Positions 51,101 through 60,008 of a stretch of DNA of 64,000 nt are shown piece after piece. The DNA is taken from the NCBI RefSeq assembly GCF_963666675.1, contig NZ_OY762929.1, positions 5,614,001-5,678,000 of the forward strand, in the 5' to 3' direction. Position 1 is the stretch's first letter, and each line of letters begins with the position of its first letter. The DNA is from an uncultured Desulfobacter sp. (GTDB lineage: Bacteria > Desulfobacterota > Desulfobacteria > Desulfobacterales > Desulfobacteraceae). The notes under the pieces were generated by a model that saw only the letters and a program-made list of their open reading frames with translations, was not told where the DNA came from and did not search any database. The translations under genes and the position numbers were made by a program.

Positions 51101-51191
51101 CTTTATATGAAAGAACTGAACCAACCGGTTAGTTTCTTTCATGATTTATTGTGGTCCAACCTCGGTGAAAGACCAGGTCGGCCATGGCCGT
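51101..51191 (-). repeat. 97-nt two-hairpin repeat, copy J (minus strand)
   Basis: Read on the minus strand: ACGGCCATGGCC start, GGCCGACCT / AGGTTGGACC stem, linker CCACAATAAATC, second hairpin ATGAAAGAAACT / AGTTCTTTCAT, tail ATAAAG. It lies downstream of nqrF in the same reading direction, 50 bases past its stop. Confidence 0.85.
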
Positions 51192-51240
51192 TATTGGAAC
51201 TTTCATCTAAAGATCCTGAAAGGCAACATGCGCCTATCCT

Positions 51241-52452
51241 TTAAAACTTGTCGTAAAATATCATATCATCTTCCACACCCATCTCGTAAAGGCTGTCAAT
51301 AACCGAATCAATCATGGGCGGCGGACCGCACAGGTAATACTCAATCTCAGCCGGATCTTCGTGGGTGCTTAAGTATGTATCCACAAGATAGGTGTTGATA
51401 AACCCGGTCTGCCCGGTCCAGTTGTCTTCCGGGTCGGGGGCGGACAGCGCCACATGGTAGGAGAAATTGGGATATTTTTCCACAAGTTCTTTAAAATCTT
51501 CGTCATAAAACATCTCTTTAATGGATCTGGCCCCGTACCAGTAGGAGATCCTGCGGCCGGAATTGATCCCGTCCAGCTGGTGCAGAATATGGGAACGCAA
51601 AGGCGCCATACCGGCACCACCGCCGATAAAGCACATTTCCCGCTCCGTGTCCCTTGCCATAAAGTCCCCGTAAGGACCTGACACCATGACCCGGTCCCCG
51701 GGTTCAAGCCCGAACACGTAAGATGAACCAAATCCCGGGGGAATGCCTTCGGTGCCCGGCGGCGGCGTTGCAATGCGCACATTGAGCATGAGGATCTCTT
51801 TATCATGGGGCGGATTGGCCAGGGAATAGGCCCTGAATCCAGGCTTTATACCCTTGGACGTCAGGTCTAAAAGCCTATACTTTTTCCATTCGCTGACATA
51901 CTTGCTTGCAATATGAAAATTTTTAAAATCAACTTCATATTCCGGCACGTCAATCTGGATATAGGCCCCGGCCTTGAAATCAAAGGGTTCTGAAGGGCGC
52001 AGCACAAGCTCTTTGATAAAGGTGGCCACATTTTGATTGGATACCACTTCGGCTTCGACCTTTTTAATGCCGAAAATGGATTCAGGGACCTCAATGGCAA
52101 GGTCCTCTTTGACCTTAAGCTGGCAGGAGAGCCGAACCCCTTCCGCCTTTTCCTTGCGACTTAAATGCGACAGTTCTGTGGGCAATACACTGCCGCCGCC
52201 TTCGGTCACTTTGCACCGGCACATCCCGCAGGACCCGGACCCGCCGCAGGCCGAGGGCAGAAAAATATCTTCACCGGACAAAGCAGACAAAAGGGTCGGA
52301 TTGCCTGCAATTTTTAATGCATCTTCTGCCTTGCCGTTGATGGTCACCACATGTTCTCCCTTTGTGGTAACCTTTGCTTCCACAAACAAAAGCACGGCAA
52401 CCAGGATACCGATAACAACGGTAAACACCACAATGCTGATAATATAAATCAA
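51241..52452 (-). CDS. nqrF: Na+-translocating NADH:quinone reductase, subunit F
   Basis: Entry point for NADH electrons: FAD and [2Fe-2S] flavoprotein. 403 residues. N-terminal TM anchor (ISIVVFTVVIGILVAVLLFV), ferredoxin-type cluster Cys 69, 75, 78 and 110 (CGGSGSCGMC, LSCQ), FAD motif RAYSLANPP, NAD motif CFIGGGAGMAPLRSHI, and the C-terminal CGPPPMIDSV. This anchor-[2Fe-2S]-FNR plan is NqrF, not Rnf. Last gene of nqrABCDEF, 12 bases after nqrE. Confidence 0.96.
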   Translation of the reverse strand: MIYIISIVVFTVVIGILVAVLLFVEAKVTTKGEHVVTINGKAEDALKIAGNPTLLSALSGEDIFLPSACGGSGSCGMCRCKVTEGGGSVLPTELSHLSRKEKAEGVRLSCQLKVKEDLAIEVPESIFGIKKVEAEVVSNQNVATFIKELVLRPSEPFDFKAGAYIQIDVPEYEVDFKNFHIASKYVSEWKKYRLLDLTSKGIKPGFRAYSLANPPHDKEILMLNVRIATPPPGTEGIPPGFGSSYVFGLEPGDRVMVSGPYGDFMARDTEREMCFIGGGAGMAPLRSHILHQLDGINSGRRISYWYGARSIKEMFYDEDFKELVEKYPNFSYHVALSAPDPEDNWTGQTGFINTYLVDTYLSTHEDPAEIEYYLCGPPPMIDSVIDSLYEMGVEDDMIFYDKF

Positions 52453-52464
52453 GGAAAAACCTCC

Positions 52465-53073
52465 TTATAGGGTGATGCCTGAAAACATCATGAACGTCAT
52501 GGCCATCAATCCGGCAATGATCATGGTAAACCCAAAACCCTGGAGCCCCTCCGGCACATCCGAATACCGGGCCTTTTTCCGGATGGCGGCCATGGTGACA
52601 ATGGCCAGCATCCAGCCGGTACCGGACCCCGCACCAAACACAATGGACTCAATAAAGGTGTAATTGCGCTCCACCATAAAAAGACTGGTACCCAAAATGG
52701 CACAGTTTACGGCTATCAAGGGTAAAAATACCCCCAGGGTTGCGTAAAGGTTGGGCGAATACCGGTCAATGACCATCTCCACGGCCTGGACCAGGGCGGC
52801 AATCACGGCAATGAAGGTAATGAATTTCAAAAAGCTTAAATCAAGATCGGGAAATCCCAACCAGGACAAAGCACCCGGCGCCAGAAATCCGTGATAGATG
52901 ATCCAGTTGACCGGACTTGTCACAGACAACACAAAAATAACGGCAAATCCCAATCCTGCAGCCGTATCCACATTTTTAGATACCGCAATAAAGGAACACA
53001 TCCCAAGGAAATAGGCCAGAAGGATGTTGCCGATGAAAACGGAATTGATAAACAGACTGAACAAATCACCCAT
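52465..53073 (-). CDS. nqrE: Na+-translocating NADH:quinone reductase, subunit E
   Basis: Integral membrane subunit (202 residues, six TM segments) of the RnfA/NqrE type; with NqrD it holds an intramembrane iron centre. Visible: FINSVFIGNILLAYFLGMCSF (with the conserved Cys region), FLPLIAVNCAILGTSLF with the second conserved Cys, and several long hydrophobic segments. It follows nqrD by 9 bases. Confidence 0.95.
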   Translation of the reverse strand: MGDLFSLFINSVFIGNILLAYFLGMCSFIAVSKNVDTAAGLGFAVIFVLSVTSPVNWIIYHGFLAPGALSWLGFPDLDLSFLKFITFIAVIAALVQAVEMVIDRYSPNLYATLGVFLPLIAVNCAILGTSLFMVERNYTFIESIVFGAGSGTGWMLAIVTMAAIRKKARYSDVPEGLQGFGFTMIIAGLMAMTFMMFSGITL

Positions 53074-53082
53074 GACAGCTCC

Positions 53083-53718
53083 TTATTTTTTTTGGCTTGA
53101 TATGCCGGGTAAAGAATTTTTCAGCCACACCAGAAGGCCGATGACAAAAAAGGCGCCAGGGGCCAGTACCATCAACCCCATATTCTGAAAGCCAAGGTCA
53201 TACATAAATCCGGGTACCACCTGGAATCCTAAAAATTTCCCTGATCCCAGAAGCTCTCTGATAAAGGCCACCACCACAAGAATCAACCCATACCCAAGGC
53301 CGTTGGCAATGCCGTCCACAAAAGAGTCAATGGGGTCATTGGCAAGGGCAAAGGCTTCGGCACGGCCCAGAACAATACAGTTGGTGATAATCAATCCCAC
53401 AAAAATGGAGAGCTGTTTGGAGATGTCATAGAAATAGGCTTTGAGCACCTGGTCGGTAACAATCACCAGGGTGGAGATGACGGCCAGCTCCACAATGATC
53501 CGGATGTTGGAGGGAATGATCTTTCTCATGGATGAAATAATCAGGGACGAGCAGGCGGTGACAGCGGTCAGGGCCAGGGCCATGACAATGGCCGTGGACA
53601 TCTTCACGGTTACGGCCAGGGCAGAACAGATCCCCAGCACCTGGTAGGCCACAGGGTTCTGGCTCCATATCCCCTTGATCAAAATATCTTGGTATTCACT
53701 TTTGGATTTAACGCTCAT
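53083..53718 (-). CDS. nqrD: Na+-translocating NADH:quinone reductase, subunit D
   Basis: Integral membrane subunit related to RnfE/NqrD. 211 residues, about six hydrophobic segments including VYQVLGICSALAVT-like start and FVGLIITNCIVLGRAEAFA with the conserved Cys that binds the membrane iron centre. It follows nqrC by 19 bases. Confidence 0.95.
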   Translation of the reverse strand: MSVKSKSEYQDILIKGIWSQNPVAYQVLGICSALAVTVKMSTAIVMALALTAVTACSSLIISSMRKIIPSNIRIIVELAVISTLVIVTDQVLKAYFYDISKQLSIFVGLIITNCIVLGRAEAFALANDPIDSFVDGIANGLGYGLILVVVAFIRELLGSGKFLGFQVVPGFMYDLGFQNMGLMVLAPGAFFVIGLLVWLKNSLPGISSQKK

Positions 53719-53737
53719 GATTCACCTTTTGCAAATT

Positions 53738-54487
53738 TCAGTCATGGGATGGGCCCGCACCTTCCGCCTTCAATTGTTTCTGCCGGAAGGTGACCGAAAC
53801 CCCCTCATACTTCATCAGGGTATTTTTAATGCCTTCGGACAGATACCGGCCCGTCAGGGTGGCGCCGGAGATACCGTCCACATAGTTTGTTTGTTTATCT
53901 TTGGGCAGCTCCCCGGCTTTTCCCTTGGCGATGCCGATGGAGACAAACTTATCCTGGGAATTGAGAATCTTTTTACCCTTGAAATTTTTCTGGAACCAGG
54001 CGCTTTCGATCTCTCCGCCAAGCCCCGGGGTTTCAGAGTGGCTGAACACCGAAAATCCCGAAACGGTCTCTCCGTCATTTTCAAAGGCCAGGTATCCATG
54101 GATTTTCCCCCACAGCCCCCGGGTATTGATGGGCACGATATAACCGGAAATATTGTTCAGATCATGGCTGTCCCCAGCGCCCCGGGCATGGACAAAGTAG
54201 AGATGCATGCTGTCAGTGTCCTGGGTTTCCATCACTTGCCCCTCACGATTCACCACCACCTCTTCAATTCGTTCGTCATACAGGGCGCTGATGGTCTCCT
54301 TCTCAGGTTTTTCCCCGGTAGCGACAAGGCCTGCCGCCCGCAACAGATTGACTTTTTTGTCCAGGGCCATGTTCTCCTGCTGCCGGGCCTTAAACCCCGT
54401 TGCCGCCGCCGTAATCAAAAGGCTGCACACCACGGACAGAATAAGTGCAAAAAGGATGACATGGGCTTTTGAATTTTTCTCAGACAT
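53738..54487 (-). CDS. nqrC: Na+-translocating NADH:quinone reductase, subunit C
   Basis: Carries covalently bound FMN on a Thr of the SGAT motif: here VDGISGATLTGRYLSEG. 249 residues, one N-terminal TM anchor (VILFALILSVVCSLLITAAA), then the periplasmic FMN-binding domain. Overlaps nqrB by 8 bases, so translation is coupled. Confidence 0.95.
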   Translation of the reverse strand: MSEKNSKAHVILFALILSVVCSLLITAAATGFKARQQENMALDKKVNLLRAAGLVATGEKPEKETISALYDERIEEVVVNREGQVMETQDTDSMHLYFVHARGAGDSHDLNNISGYIVPINTRGLWGKIHGYLAFENDGETVSGFSVFSHSETPGLGGEIESAWFQKNFKGKKILNSQDKFVSIGIAKGKAGELPKDKQTNYVDGISGATLTGRYLSEGIKNTLMKYEGVSVTFRQKQLKAEGAGPSHD

Positions 54488-55643
54488 TGGGAATCCTCTT
54501 TGATGATTTATACTTGATTACCAGGTGATCCAGCAACGGAGCAAACACGTTCATAAACAGGATCGCCAGCATCACCCCCTCCATGAACGCCGGGTTGCCC
54601 ACCCGGATGATCACGGTAAAAAAACCAATGGCAATCCCGAAAATCCAGCGGCCCGGGTTTGTGCCCGGTGCGGAGACCGGATCGGTGGCCATAAATGAGA
54701 TGCCGAACAAGAACCCTCCGGCACACAAATGGTAAAGGGGCCCGGCATTGGACCAACTCTCCTCTCCCCCGGGGATCAGATAGACGATAAAACTTGTAAC
54801 AACAAGCCCCGCAATGCCGCCGATAATAATTCTGTAATTGGCAATACGGGTCACCATTAGAATGGCGGCACCGATCAGGCAGCAGAGTGCAGAGGTTTCC
54901 CCCACACTGCCCGGCACAAACCCCGTGAAAAGCTGTCCCAGGGTATACCCTGCATCACCCAGGGCGGTTATAATGGACTGACTGCCGGAACCGGTCACGG
55001 CAAGTGCCGTGGCCCCGGTCACGCCGTCCACCAGCTGCTTGCCCGCCACCCAGACATCCCCGGACATGGAGACCGGGTAGGAGAAAAACAAAAAGGCACG
55101 GCCGGTCAGTGCCGGGTTAAGGATATTGCGGCCGGTTCCGCCAAATACCTCCTTGCCGATGACCACCCCGAAAGAGATACCCAAGGCAACCTGCCACAAA
55201 GGAATGGTGGGCGGCAGGGTCAAAGGAAAAAGCAGTCCCGACACAAGAAGTCCTTCGGATATTTTATGGCCACGTATGATGGCAAAAAGAAATTCCCAGG
55301 CAAATCCCACCGCATAGGAGACAATAATGAGGGGCAGCACATACCAGGTGCCGCAAAGAAAACATTGGGTTACGGACCAGGACTCTCCGGCCCCGATACC
55401 GGCTTGATATCCGGTGTTGTATATCCCGAACAAGGTTACCGGTAAAAGCGCCAGAATCACGATGGTCATATAGCGCTTCAGATCAAGATGATCCCGGACA
55501 AAAGGCAAGCTGCGGACCTTGTCCGAAGGCAAAAAGAAAAATGTTTTTGTGGCGTCCCAGACCGGTTCGTACTTTTTATACTTCCCGTCCCCGGTGAACA
55601 AGGGCTTTGTGTCATCAAAAAACTTTTTTAAAAGATTCTTCAT
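54480..55643 (-). CDS. nqrB: Na+-translocating NADH:quinone reductase, subunit B
   Basis: Large membrane subunit (387 residues, about 10 TM segments) with covalent FMN; candidate motif DGVTGATALAVTGSG contains the Thr. Also carries the riboflavin/quinone site region (FGGTGRNILNPALTGRAFLF). Shares one base with the nqrA stop (TAATG). Confidence 0.95.
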   Translation of the reverse strand: MKNLLKKFFDDTKPLFTGDGKYKKYEPVWDATKTFFFLPSDKVRSLPFVRDHLDLKRYMTIVILALLPVTLFGIYNTGYQAGIGAGESWSVTQCFLCGTWYVLPLIIVSYAVGFAWEFLFAIIRGHKISEGLLVSGLLFPLTLPPTIPLWQVALGISFGVVIGKEVFGGTGRNILNPALTGRAFLFFSYPVSMSGDVWVAGKQLVDGVTGATALAVTGSGSQSIITALGDAGYTLGQLFTGFVPGSVGETSALCCLIGAAILMVTRIANYRIIIGGIAGLVVTSFIVYLIPGGEESWSNAGPLYHLCAGGFLFGISFMATDPVSAPGTNPGRWIFGIAIGFFTVIIRVGNPAFMEGVMLAILFMNVFAPLLDHLVIKYKSSKRIPNV

Positions 55644-56980
55644 TATTTGTCCTTGTAATAGGCGTCCATGGCGTCCGAAAGTATCCGGGTCAGTTCAATC
55701 TTGGACGGGCAGGTAAAGGAACACAGCCCGCATCGGCAGCAATCCATGAGCCCAAGGGCCAGGGCGTCTTCAAGCGCATCGGCATGCAGTGCCTTCATGA
55801 TAAAAGACGGCATCAGGTCATTGGGGCAGATCCGTTCACAATAGGAGCAATTGATACAGGCCCGGACTTCCCCGTGAAGGGTGCAGTCCATTTTCGCCGG
55901 CCGCTTGAACAAAGAAGACAGAAATGTGGACGACACCGTGGGCTTGTTAAAGCCGGGCCGGACAAAGCCGAACAGCTCCTCCCCGGGCCCTGCTTCAATG
56001 ATGTTGACTGTGTTTTCAAAAAAGCCGATATGGGCATCGGCTTCCAGAATCCGGCCGTTGAAGCGGCCTGTGGTGACAATGCTGTTTTCAGGCATGTTTT
56101 CGACCAGGGCAGACAGCGGCATACCCTGGCGGATCCGCATATGGGGCTGCTGTGTCCCCGGTTGGGTAACGGTGACGATTTTGTCTACCGGATACCGACC
56201 GGAAAGCAGAAACACGCCCATCATGATCAGGTGATCCAGGCGGACACACCAGGCGCTGTTCTCGGCCGCCTCCTGCTTTATCTGATACAACACGGCACCG
56301 GGGTGCCAGGCAGGATAGATGTCCGGGGCGGTATGGGTAATCTGATCCGCCACGGAACTGCCGATATTCCCAATACCTTCCAGACTGCTTTCCCGGCAGA
56401 CCACGGCAATCCGATTTGAAAATTTGCGTAAAATCGCCATGCCCGCTTCAAAGGCGGTAATATTATTTTTAAGAATAATCTCCGGACGCGGCGAAAAAAG
56501 ATCGCTTCCGTCCATGGCCACAATAATCATGGCCGGGGAGTGATCCGGATCGGCGAAATCCAGGGCAGGAAACTGACGAATGACCTGCCACAGGCCGCCC
56601 TTTTTCAATGTTGAGACGAGTGCATCCCGGGGCATCCCGGTGATGCCGTTCAAATCAACCGGATCATATTCCACATACTCATCTTCGGCCTCGGTTGCGA
56701 TCACCACCTCCATCAGACGCCGCCGGGGGCCGTAAACAACCGTTTCCACCAGGCCGGTTCCCGGAGAGACATATTGTATGGTTGTATCCCGTTTATCCGT
56801 AAACAGCGCTTCGCCGGTTTTAACGCGCCGGCCCTCTTTAACCAGCAATTTGGGCCGGATATGCGGAATGTCCCCGGCACAACAGCCTAAACTGGACGGC
56901 AGTGCCAGTTCGGCACAGCTCAAATCGGGCTGTTCAGGCACATCCAGGTTAAACCCCCGGGAAATTTTTATTGTTTTCAT
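55643..56980 (-). CDS. nqrA: Na+-translocating NADH:quinone reductase, subunit A, with two ferredoxin-type cluster motifs
   Basis: Peripheral subunit of Nqr, 445 residues, with the NqrA/RnfC-like N-terminal barrel-sandwich (LPSSLGCCAGDIPHIRPKLL, VKEGRRVKTGEALFTDK). The C-terminal 71 residues have two complete 4Fe-4S motifs: Cys 375, 378, 381, 385 (CINCSYCERICP) and Cys 414, 417, 420, 424 (CCRCGLCSFTCP). The NqrA best known from Vibrio has no such pair, whereas its relative RnfC does. So this is an NqrA keeping the RnfC-type ferredoxin domain. First gene of the operon; weak ribosome site. All six subunits are present and in canonical order. Confidence 0.93.
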   Translation of the reverse strand: MKTIKISRGFNLDVPEQPDLSCAELALPSSLGCCAGDIPHIRPKLLVKEGRRVKTGEALFTDKRDTTIQYVSPGTGLVETVVYGPRRRLMEVVIATEAEDEYVEYDPVDLNGITGMPRDALVSTLKKGGLWQVIRQFPALDFADPDHSPAMIIVAMDGSDLFSPRPEIILKNNITAFEAGMAILRKFSNRIAVVCRESSLEGIGNIGSSVADQITHTAPDIYPAWHPGAVLYQIKQEAAENSAWCVRLDHLIMMGVFLLSGRYPVDKIVTVTQPGTQQPHMRIRQGMPLSALVENMPENSIVTTGRFNGRILEADAHIGFFENTVNIIEAGPGEELFGFVRPGFNKPTVSSTFLSSLFKRPAKMDCTLHGEVRACINCSYCERICPNDLMPSFIMKALHADALEDALALGLMDCCRCGLCSFTCPSKIELTRILSDAMDAYYKDK

Positions 56981-57314
56981 TATAATTATCCCAATTTTTT
57001 ATAACTGGCGGTGAACAGAAAAATTTAGATGTTCGTTACGAACGGATATCCGTAACAAAGCCCACTTCTTTTTTTTAAATTGTCATTGTAGCAGATACCG
57101 GCGCAAGATCAAATGGGTAAGCTGCAAGATTTTAACAGGCTAACAGTTTTTTTAATGATCGGCATAATTCGTTGAAATTGATATCAGGCGACAAGCAAGC
57201 TACATGTAATTTCCCTGGATTTCCTGCTTTATCCCTTGATTTTCCAGCATAGAAAGAATAGAAGAGAAATTCGATCTAATGAATATACCGGCCACAAAAA
57301 AGGATTGAGAAAAA
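56981..57314. promoter_or_regulatory. Upstream region of the nqr operon with overlapping palindromes
   Basis: 334 bases without a gene. GTTCG-TTA-CGAAC (57031-57043) and CGGATATCCG (57043-57052) overlap; a wider hairpin GTTACG/CGTAAC (57035-57056) contains both. About 50-75 bases upstream of nqrA. Likely an operator or transcript leader. Confidence 0.45.
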
Positions 57315-57698
57315 ATGGTTCAAAAAGATTTTGACAGCATACTCACCCAGAAATTTTTAGATGAGCTGTTACCGCCTGAAAGAAGTGATCAGTTTTTTGA
57401 CGCGCTGTATGGTGATGCCTCGGAAGGTGCCTATGACATCAGGCTGGAACCTATCAGTATTTCCGGCAGCCGGATTGTCCTTGCCTTTAACCTGCAACGC
57501 CGGCCGGACAAATGCCTGGTATGCAGCCTGACATACGGGCTGCCCAATGTATTTACCCGGCACCCCCTGATTAACATCAAAGGCATGATTGAAAAAATCA
57601 AAGCAGCCGGAATTCCGGCAAAAAGCTGGCGTTTAGGAGATACCGAGGAAAATTCGGCGTCCCTTCATATTATCCCTTTGTACATTGACCTGGACTGA
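57315..57698 (+). CDS. Conserved hypothetical protein, 127 aa
   Basis: No family recognised. Small soluble protein without signal or membrane segment. Two Cys (KCLVCSLTYGLPNVF) near the middle form C-x2-C; the ends are rich in Asp and Glu. AGAAAAA precedes the ATG. Own strong terminator downstream. Regions such as YDIRLEPISISGSRIVLAFN suggest an alpha/beta domain. Function cannot be inferred from the neighbours (nqrA diverges, a cyclophilin converges). Confidence 0.7.
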   Translation: MVQKDFDSILTQKFLDELLPPERSDQFFDALYGDASEGAYDIRLEPISISGSRIVLAFNLQRRPDKCLVCSLTYGLPNVFTRHPLINIKGMIEKIKAAGIPAKSWRLGDTEENSASLHIIPLYIDLD

Positions 57699-57736
57699 TA
57701 CCCAACGACAACGACAAAACCGCAGAATCCCGGAAT

Positions 57737-57781
57737 AAAAAGACCTTTTGCCGCTCAATCAAACGGCAAAAGGTCTTTTTT
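57737..57781. terminator. Bidirectional intrinsic terminator
   Basis: AAAAGACCTTTTGCCG (57737-57752), loop of about 10, CGGCAAAAGGTCTTTTTT (57764-57781): a long stem ending in a T run on the plus strand, and in reverse a matching T run on the minus strand. It serves the 127-aa gene and the convergent cyclophilin gene. Confidence 0.9.
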
Positions 57782-57859
57782 GTTTAGACTCACACCCTGT
57801 GTTTGGGCGGAAATTTTTCTGCAACGCCGCAGGTGGGTGACGTTTCCTTCAAATACCCA

Positions 57860-58390
57860 TTAAGCTTTGGGGAGGCTGGGAAAGGACTTATTCAGCGTCT
57901 TATTCCACTCATCCACTTTGGCTTTAATTTTTTTGAACACAGCACCCACATTGCCTTTGATGGTAATGCTTTCAATGGTATCGCCCTGGGTAATGCTGTT
58001 AACCACGCCCTGATCTTCCTGGCTGACAACCGCACCAAAGACTGTGTGCATACCGTCGAGATGGGGTGTGGGGCCATGGGTGATAAAAAACTGGCTGCCG
58101 TTTGTTCCGGGACCGGCATTGGCCATTGACAGGATGCCGGGCTTATCGTGTTTGAGATCTTTTTTAAATTCATCTTCAAATTCGTATCCCGGGCCGCCCA
58201 TACCATTACCGTAAGGACATCCGCCCTGGATCATGAAATCGGAAATCACACGATGAAAGGTTAACCCGTTGTAATATTCGCGTTTGGCGAGGTTTGCAAA
58301 ATTGCCGACGGTATAAGGCGTCTTATCTGCATAAAGCGTCAGATTAATGGTGCCTTTTGAAGTTTCCATAATTGCTGTCAAATCTGCCAT
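57860..58390 (-). CDS. Peptidyl-prolyl cis-trans isomerase, cyclophilin type
   Basis: Folding catalyst, 176 residues, PpiB-like and without signal peptide, so cytosolic. Catalytic residues of the cyclophilin fold are visible: Arg and Phe in FHRVISDFMIQGGCP, Gln/Phe in GTNGSQFFIT, and the His in GPTPHLDGMHTVFG. GGAGAAAAAC-type ribosome site on the minus strand. The gap to 58598 (about 200 bases) is AT-rich and holds nothing recognisable. Confidence 0.94.
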   Translation of the reverse strand: MADLTAIMETSKGTINLTLYADKTPYTVGNFANLAKREYYNGLTFHRVISDFMIQGGCPYGNGMGGPGYEFEDEFKKDLKHDKPGILSMANAGPGTNGSQFFITHGPTPHLDGMHTVFGAVVSQEDQGVVNSITQGDTIESITIKGNVGAVFKKIKAKVDEWNKTLNKSFPSLPKA

Positions 58391-58597
58391 GTTTTTCTCC
58401 TGAAAATTAAAATAAATTTATTTGAAATTAATATAAAATCGCCGGATGTCAAATATAAAAAAGAAAAAAGGACCAACCACTGCTCCCCAAAAGCGGCTTC
58501 GGCAGCCGGTAGGCGGCCCTTTATCCAAACCCTTTGAAAATCTAGAATATGTTGATAAAGTAAACAAGTTTAAAAAAAACAATTAACAAAAAATATT

Positions 58598-59815
58598 GTG
58601 AAAAAAATGATAGACGAACTTTTACCCCTGGATTTGACACCTGAAAAAGAGATCAGCCAGCGGATACAGACGCTGAAAGAAAAGATGAACCAGGCCGGTA
58701 TAGACGGGGTATTCCTCACCCATAGACCGGATTATTACTACTTCAGCGGCTCGGCCCAGGATGCATGGCTCTATGTTTCCCTAAACCATGAGCCTATTTT
58801 ATTTGTTAAAAGGTATCTTCCCAGGGCCGTTGCCGAAAGCCCCCTGACCCAGATTTTCCCGGTTCATTCCGTTACGGAAATCCCCCAGATCATCCAGGAC
58901 AGTCACGGCGGTTTTGCAAAAACCATGGGCATCGCCTTTGACCTTGTTCCCGTCCGGGATTTCCAATTTTTCCAATCATTGTTTTTTGGTTGCGCCTGGC
59001 AGGATGCCACCCCGTTGGTCATGTCCTGCCGGGCAATAAAATCTGCCTATGAAATCAGGATTATGGAAAATGTGGCAAACATATCCTGCCGGGTGTTTGA
59101 ATTTATCGCCGAGACCCTTGAGCCGGGAATCCGGGAAACAGACCTGGCCGGCCGCATTGAAGCCTTTGCCAGAACCCAGGGTCACTCGGGCCGTCTCCAG
59201 ACCCGGCATTACAGATCCATTGGGTTTACCTTTCACATCATGGGTGGGGAAAGCGGCGGACAGTCAGGTGCCCTTGATTCTCCGGTATGCGGCACCGGCA
59301 TGTACACCGCCTTTCCCTTTGGTGCAGGCTCCCGGGTGATTGGAAAAAATGATCCCGTACTCATTGACCTGGGTACCATGGCCTTTGGCTATCACATGGA
59401 TGAATCCCGGATGTTTGTGGCCGGAAAACTGTCCGGACAGGCCGATGCAGCCGGCCAGACTGCCATTGACATTCTTTTCCATGTCAAGGAAGCCATGAAG
59501 CCCGGTGTTGCCATGAAAACGATTTTTCAAACGTCCGTAACCCTGGCTAAAAAGCTGGGATACGAGGAACAATTTTTAGGTCTTCCCGGATTAAAGTCCA
59601 AATTTTTGGGCCATGGCATCGGTGTTGAGCTGGTGGAAGACCCCATCATTGCAAAGGGTCGGAGCACAGTGCTTGAACCGGGAATGGTGTTTGCCGTGGA
59701 GCCCAAATTCATTTTCCACGACCGGTTTGCCGCAGGCGTAGAAAGTGTGATCCAGATAACGGAAACCGGCAGCCGTTTTATAAGCATCGCCCCCAACAAG
59801 GTGTTTATGGTCTAA
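58598..59815 (+). CDS. M24-family metallopeptidase (Xaa-Pro aminopeptidase-like)
   Basis: 405 residues. Start GTG 58598 or ATG 58607; no good ribosome site separates them. N-terminal creatinase-like domain (MNQAGIDGVFLTHRPDYYYF) then the pita-bread domain with metal ligands: Asp pair in IDLGTMAFGYHMDESRMF, His in GHGIGVELVEDP, and Glu in VFAVEPKFIFH and VESVIQ. All appear present, so an active aminopeptidase or related hydrolase is expected. Its TAA stop (59813-59815) is part of the target duplication of the IS that follows. Confidence 0.9.
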   Translation: MKKMIDELLPLDLTPEKEISQRIQTLKEKMNQAGIDGVFLTHRPDYYYFSGSAQDAWLYVSLNHEPILFVKRYLPRAVAESPLTQIFPVHSVTEIPQIIQDSHGGFAKTMGIAFDLVPVRDFQFFQSLFFGCAWQDATPLVMSCRAIKSAYEIRIMENVANISCRVFEFIAETLEPGIRETDLAGRIEAFARTQGHSGRLQTRHYRSIGFTFHIMGGESGGQSGALDSPVCGTGMYTAFPFGAGSRVIGKNDPVLIDLGTMAFGYHMDESRMFVAGKLSGQADAAGQTAIDILFHVKEAMKPGVAMKTIFQTSVTLAKKLGYEEQFLGLPGLKSKFLGHGIGVELVEDPIIAKGRSTVLEPGMVFAVEPKFIFHDRFAAGVESVIQITETGSRFISIAPNKVFMV

Positions 59816-59821
59816 ATGTTT
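59813..59821. repeat. Target-site duplication of the IS, left copy
   Basis: TAAATGTTT, repeated exactly at 62534-62542 on the other side of the element. It contains the stop codon TAA of the M24 peptidase gene. Confidence 0.95.
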
Positions 59822-60008
59822 GGGTGCGGCTCTTTTGAAACATATGAAAGCCATGGTCATTAAAGGTGTTCAGGGTTGTTAGTCTTATTTTTATGCTGCT
59901 TTCCAGCAAGATAATTCATTTGTCAGTGACTATCTGATGTAAATTGCAAAAATTTCCTGGACAGCGAGTCATAATTCCGTTATGAAAGAATAGCGGGAGG
60001 TAGATGAC

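Noticed and set aside
4126..51191. CRISPR array made by the 97-nt repeats
   Set aside because: Copies are dispersed, 97 nt, palindromic and without unique spacers; no cas genes seen.
51241..56980. Rnf complex
   Set aside because: Gene order and the anchor-[2Fe-2S]-FAD plan of subunit F identify Nqr; RnfB and RnfG-type genes are absent.
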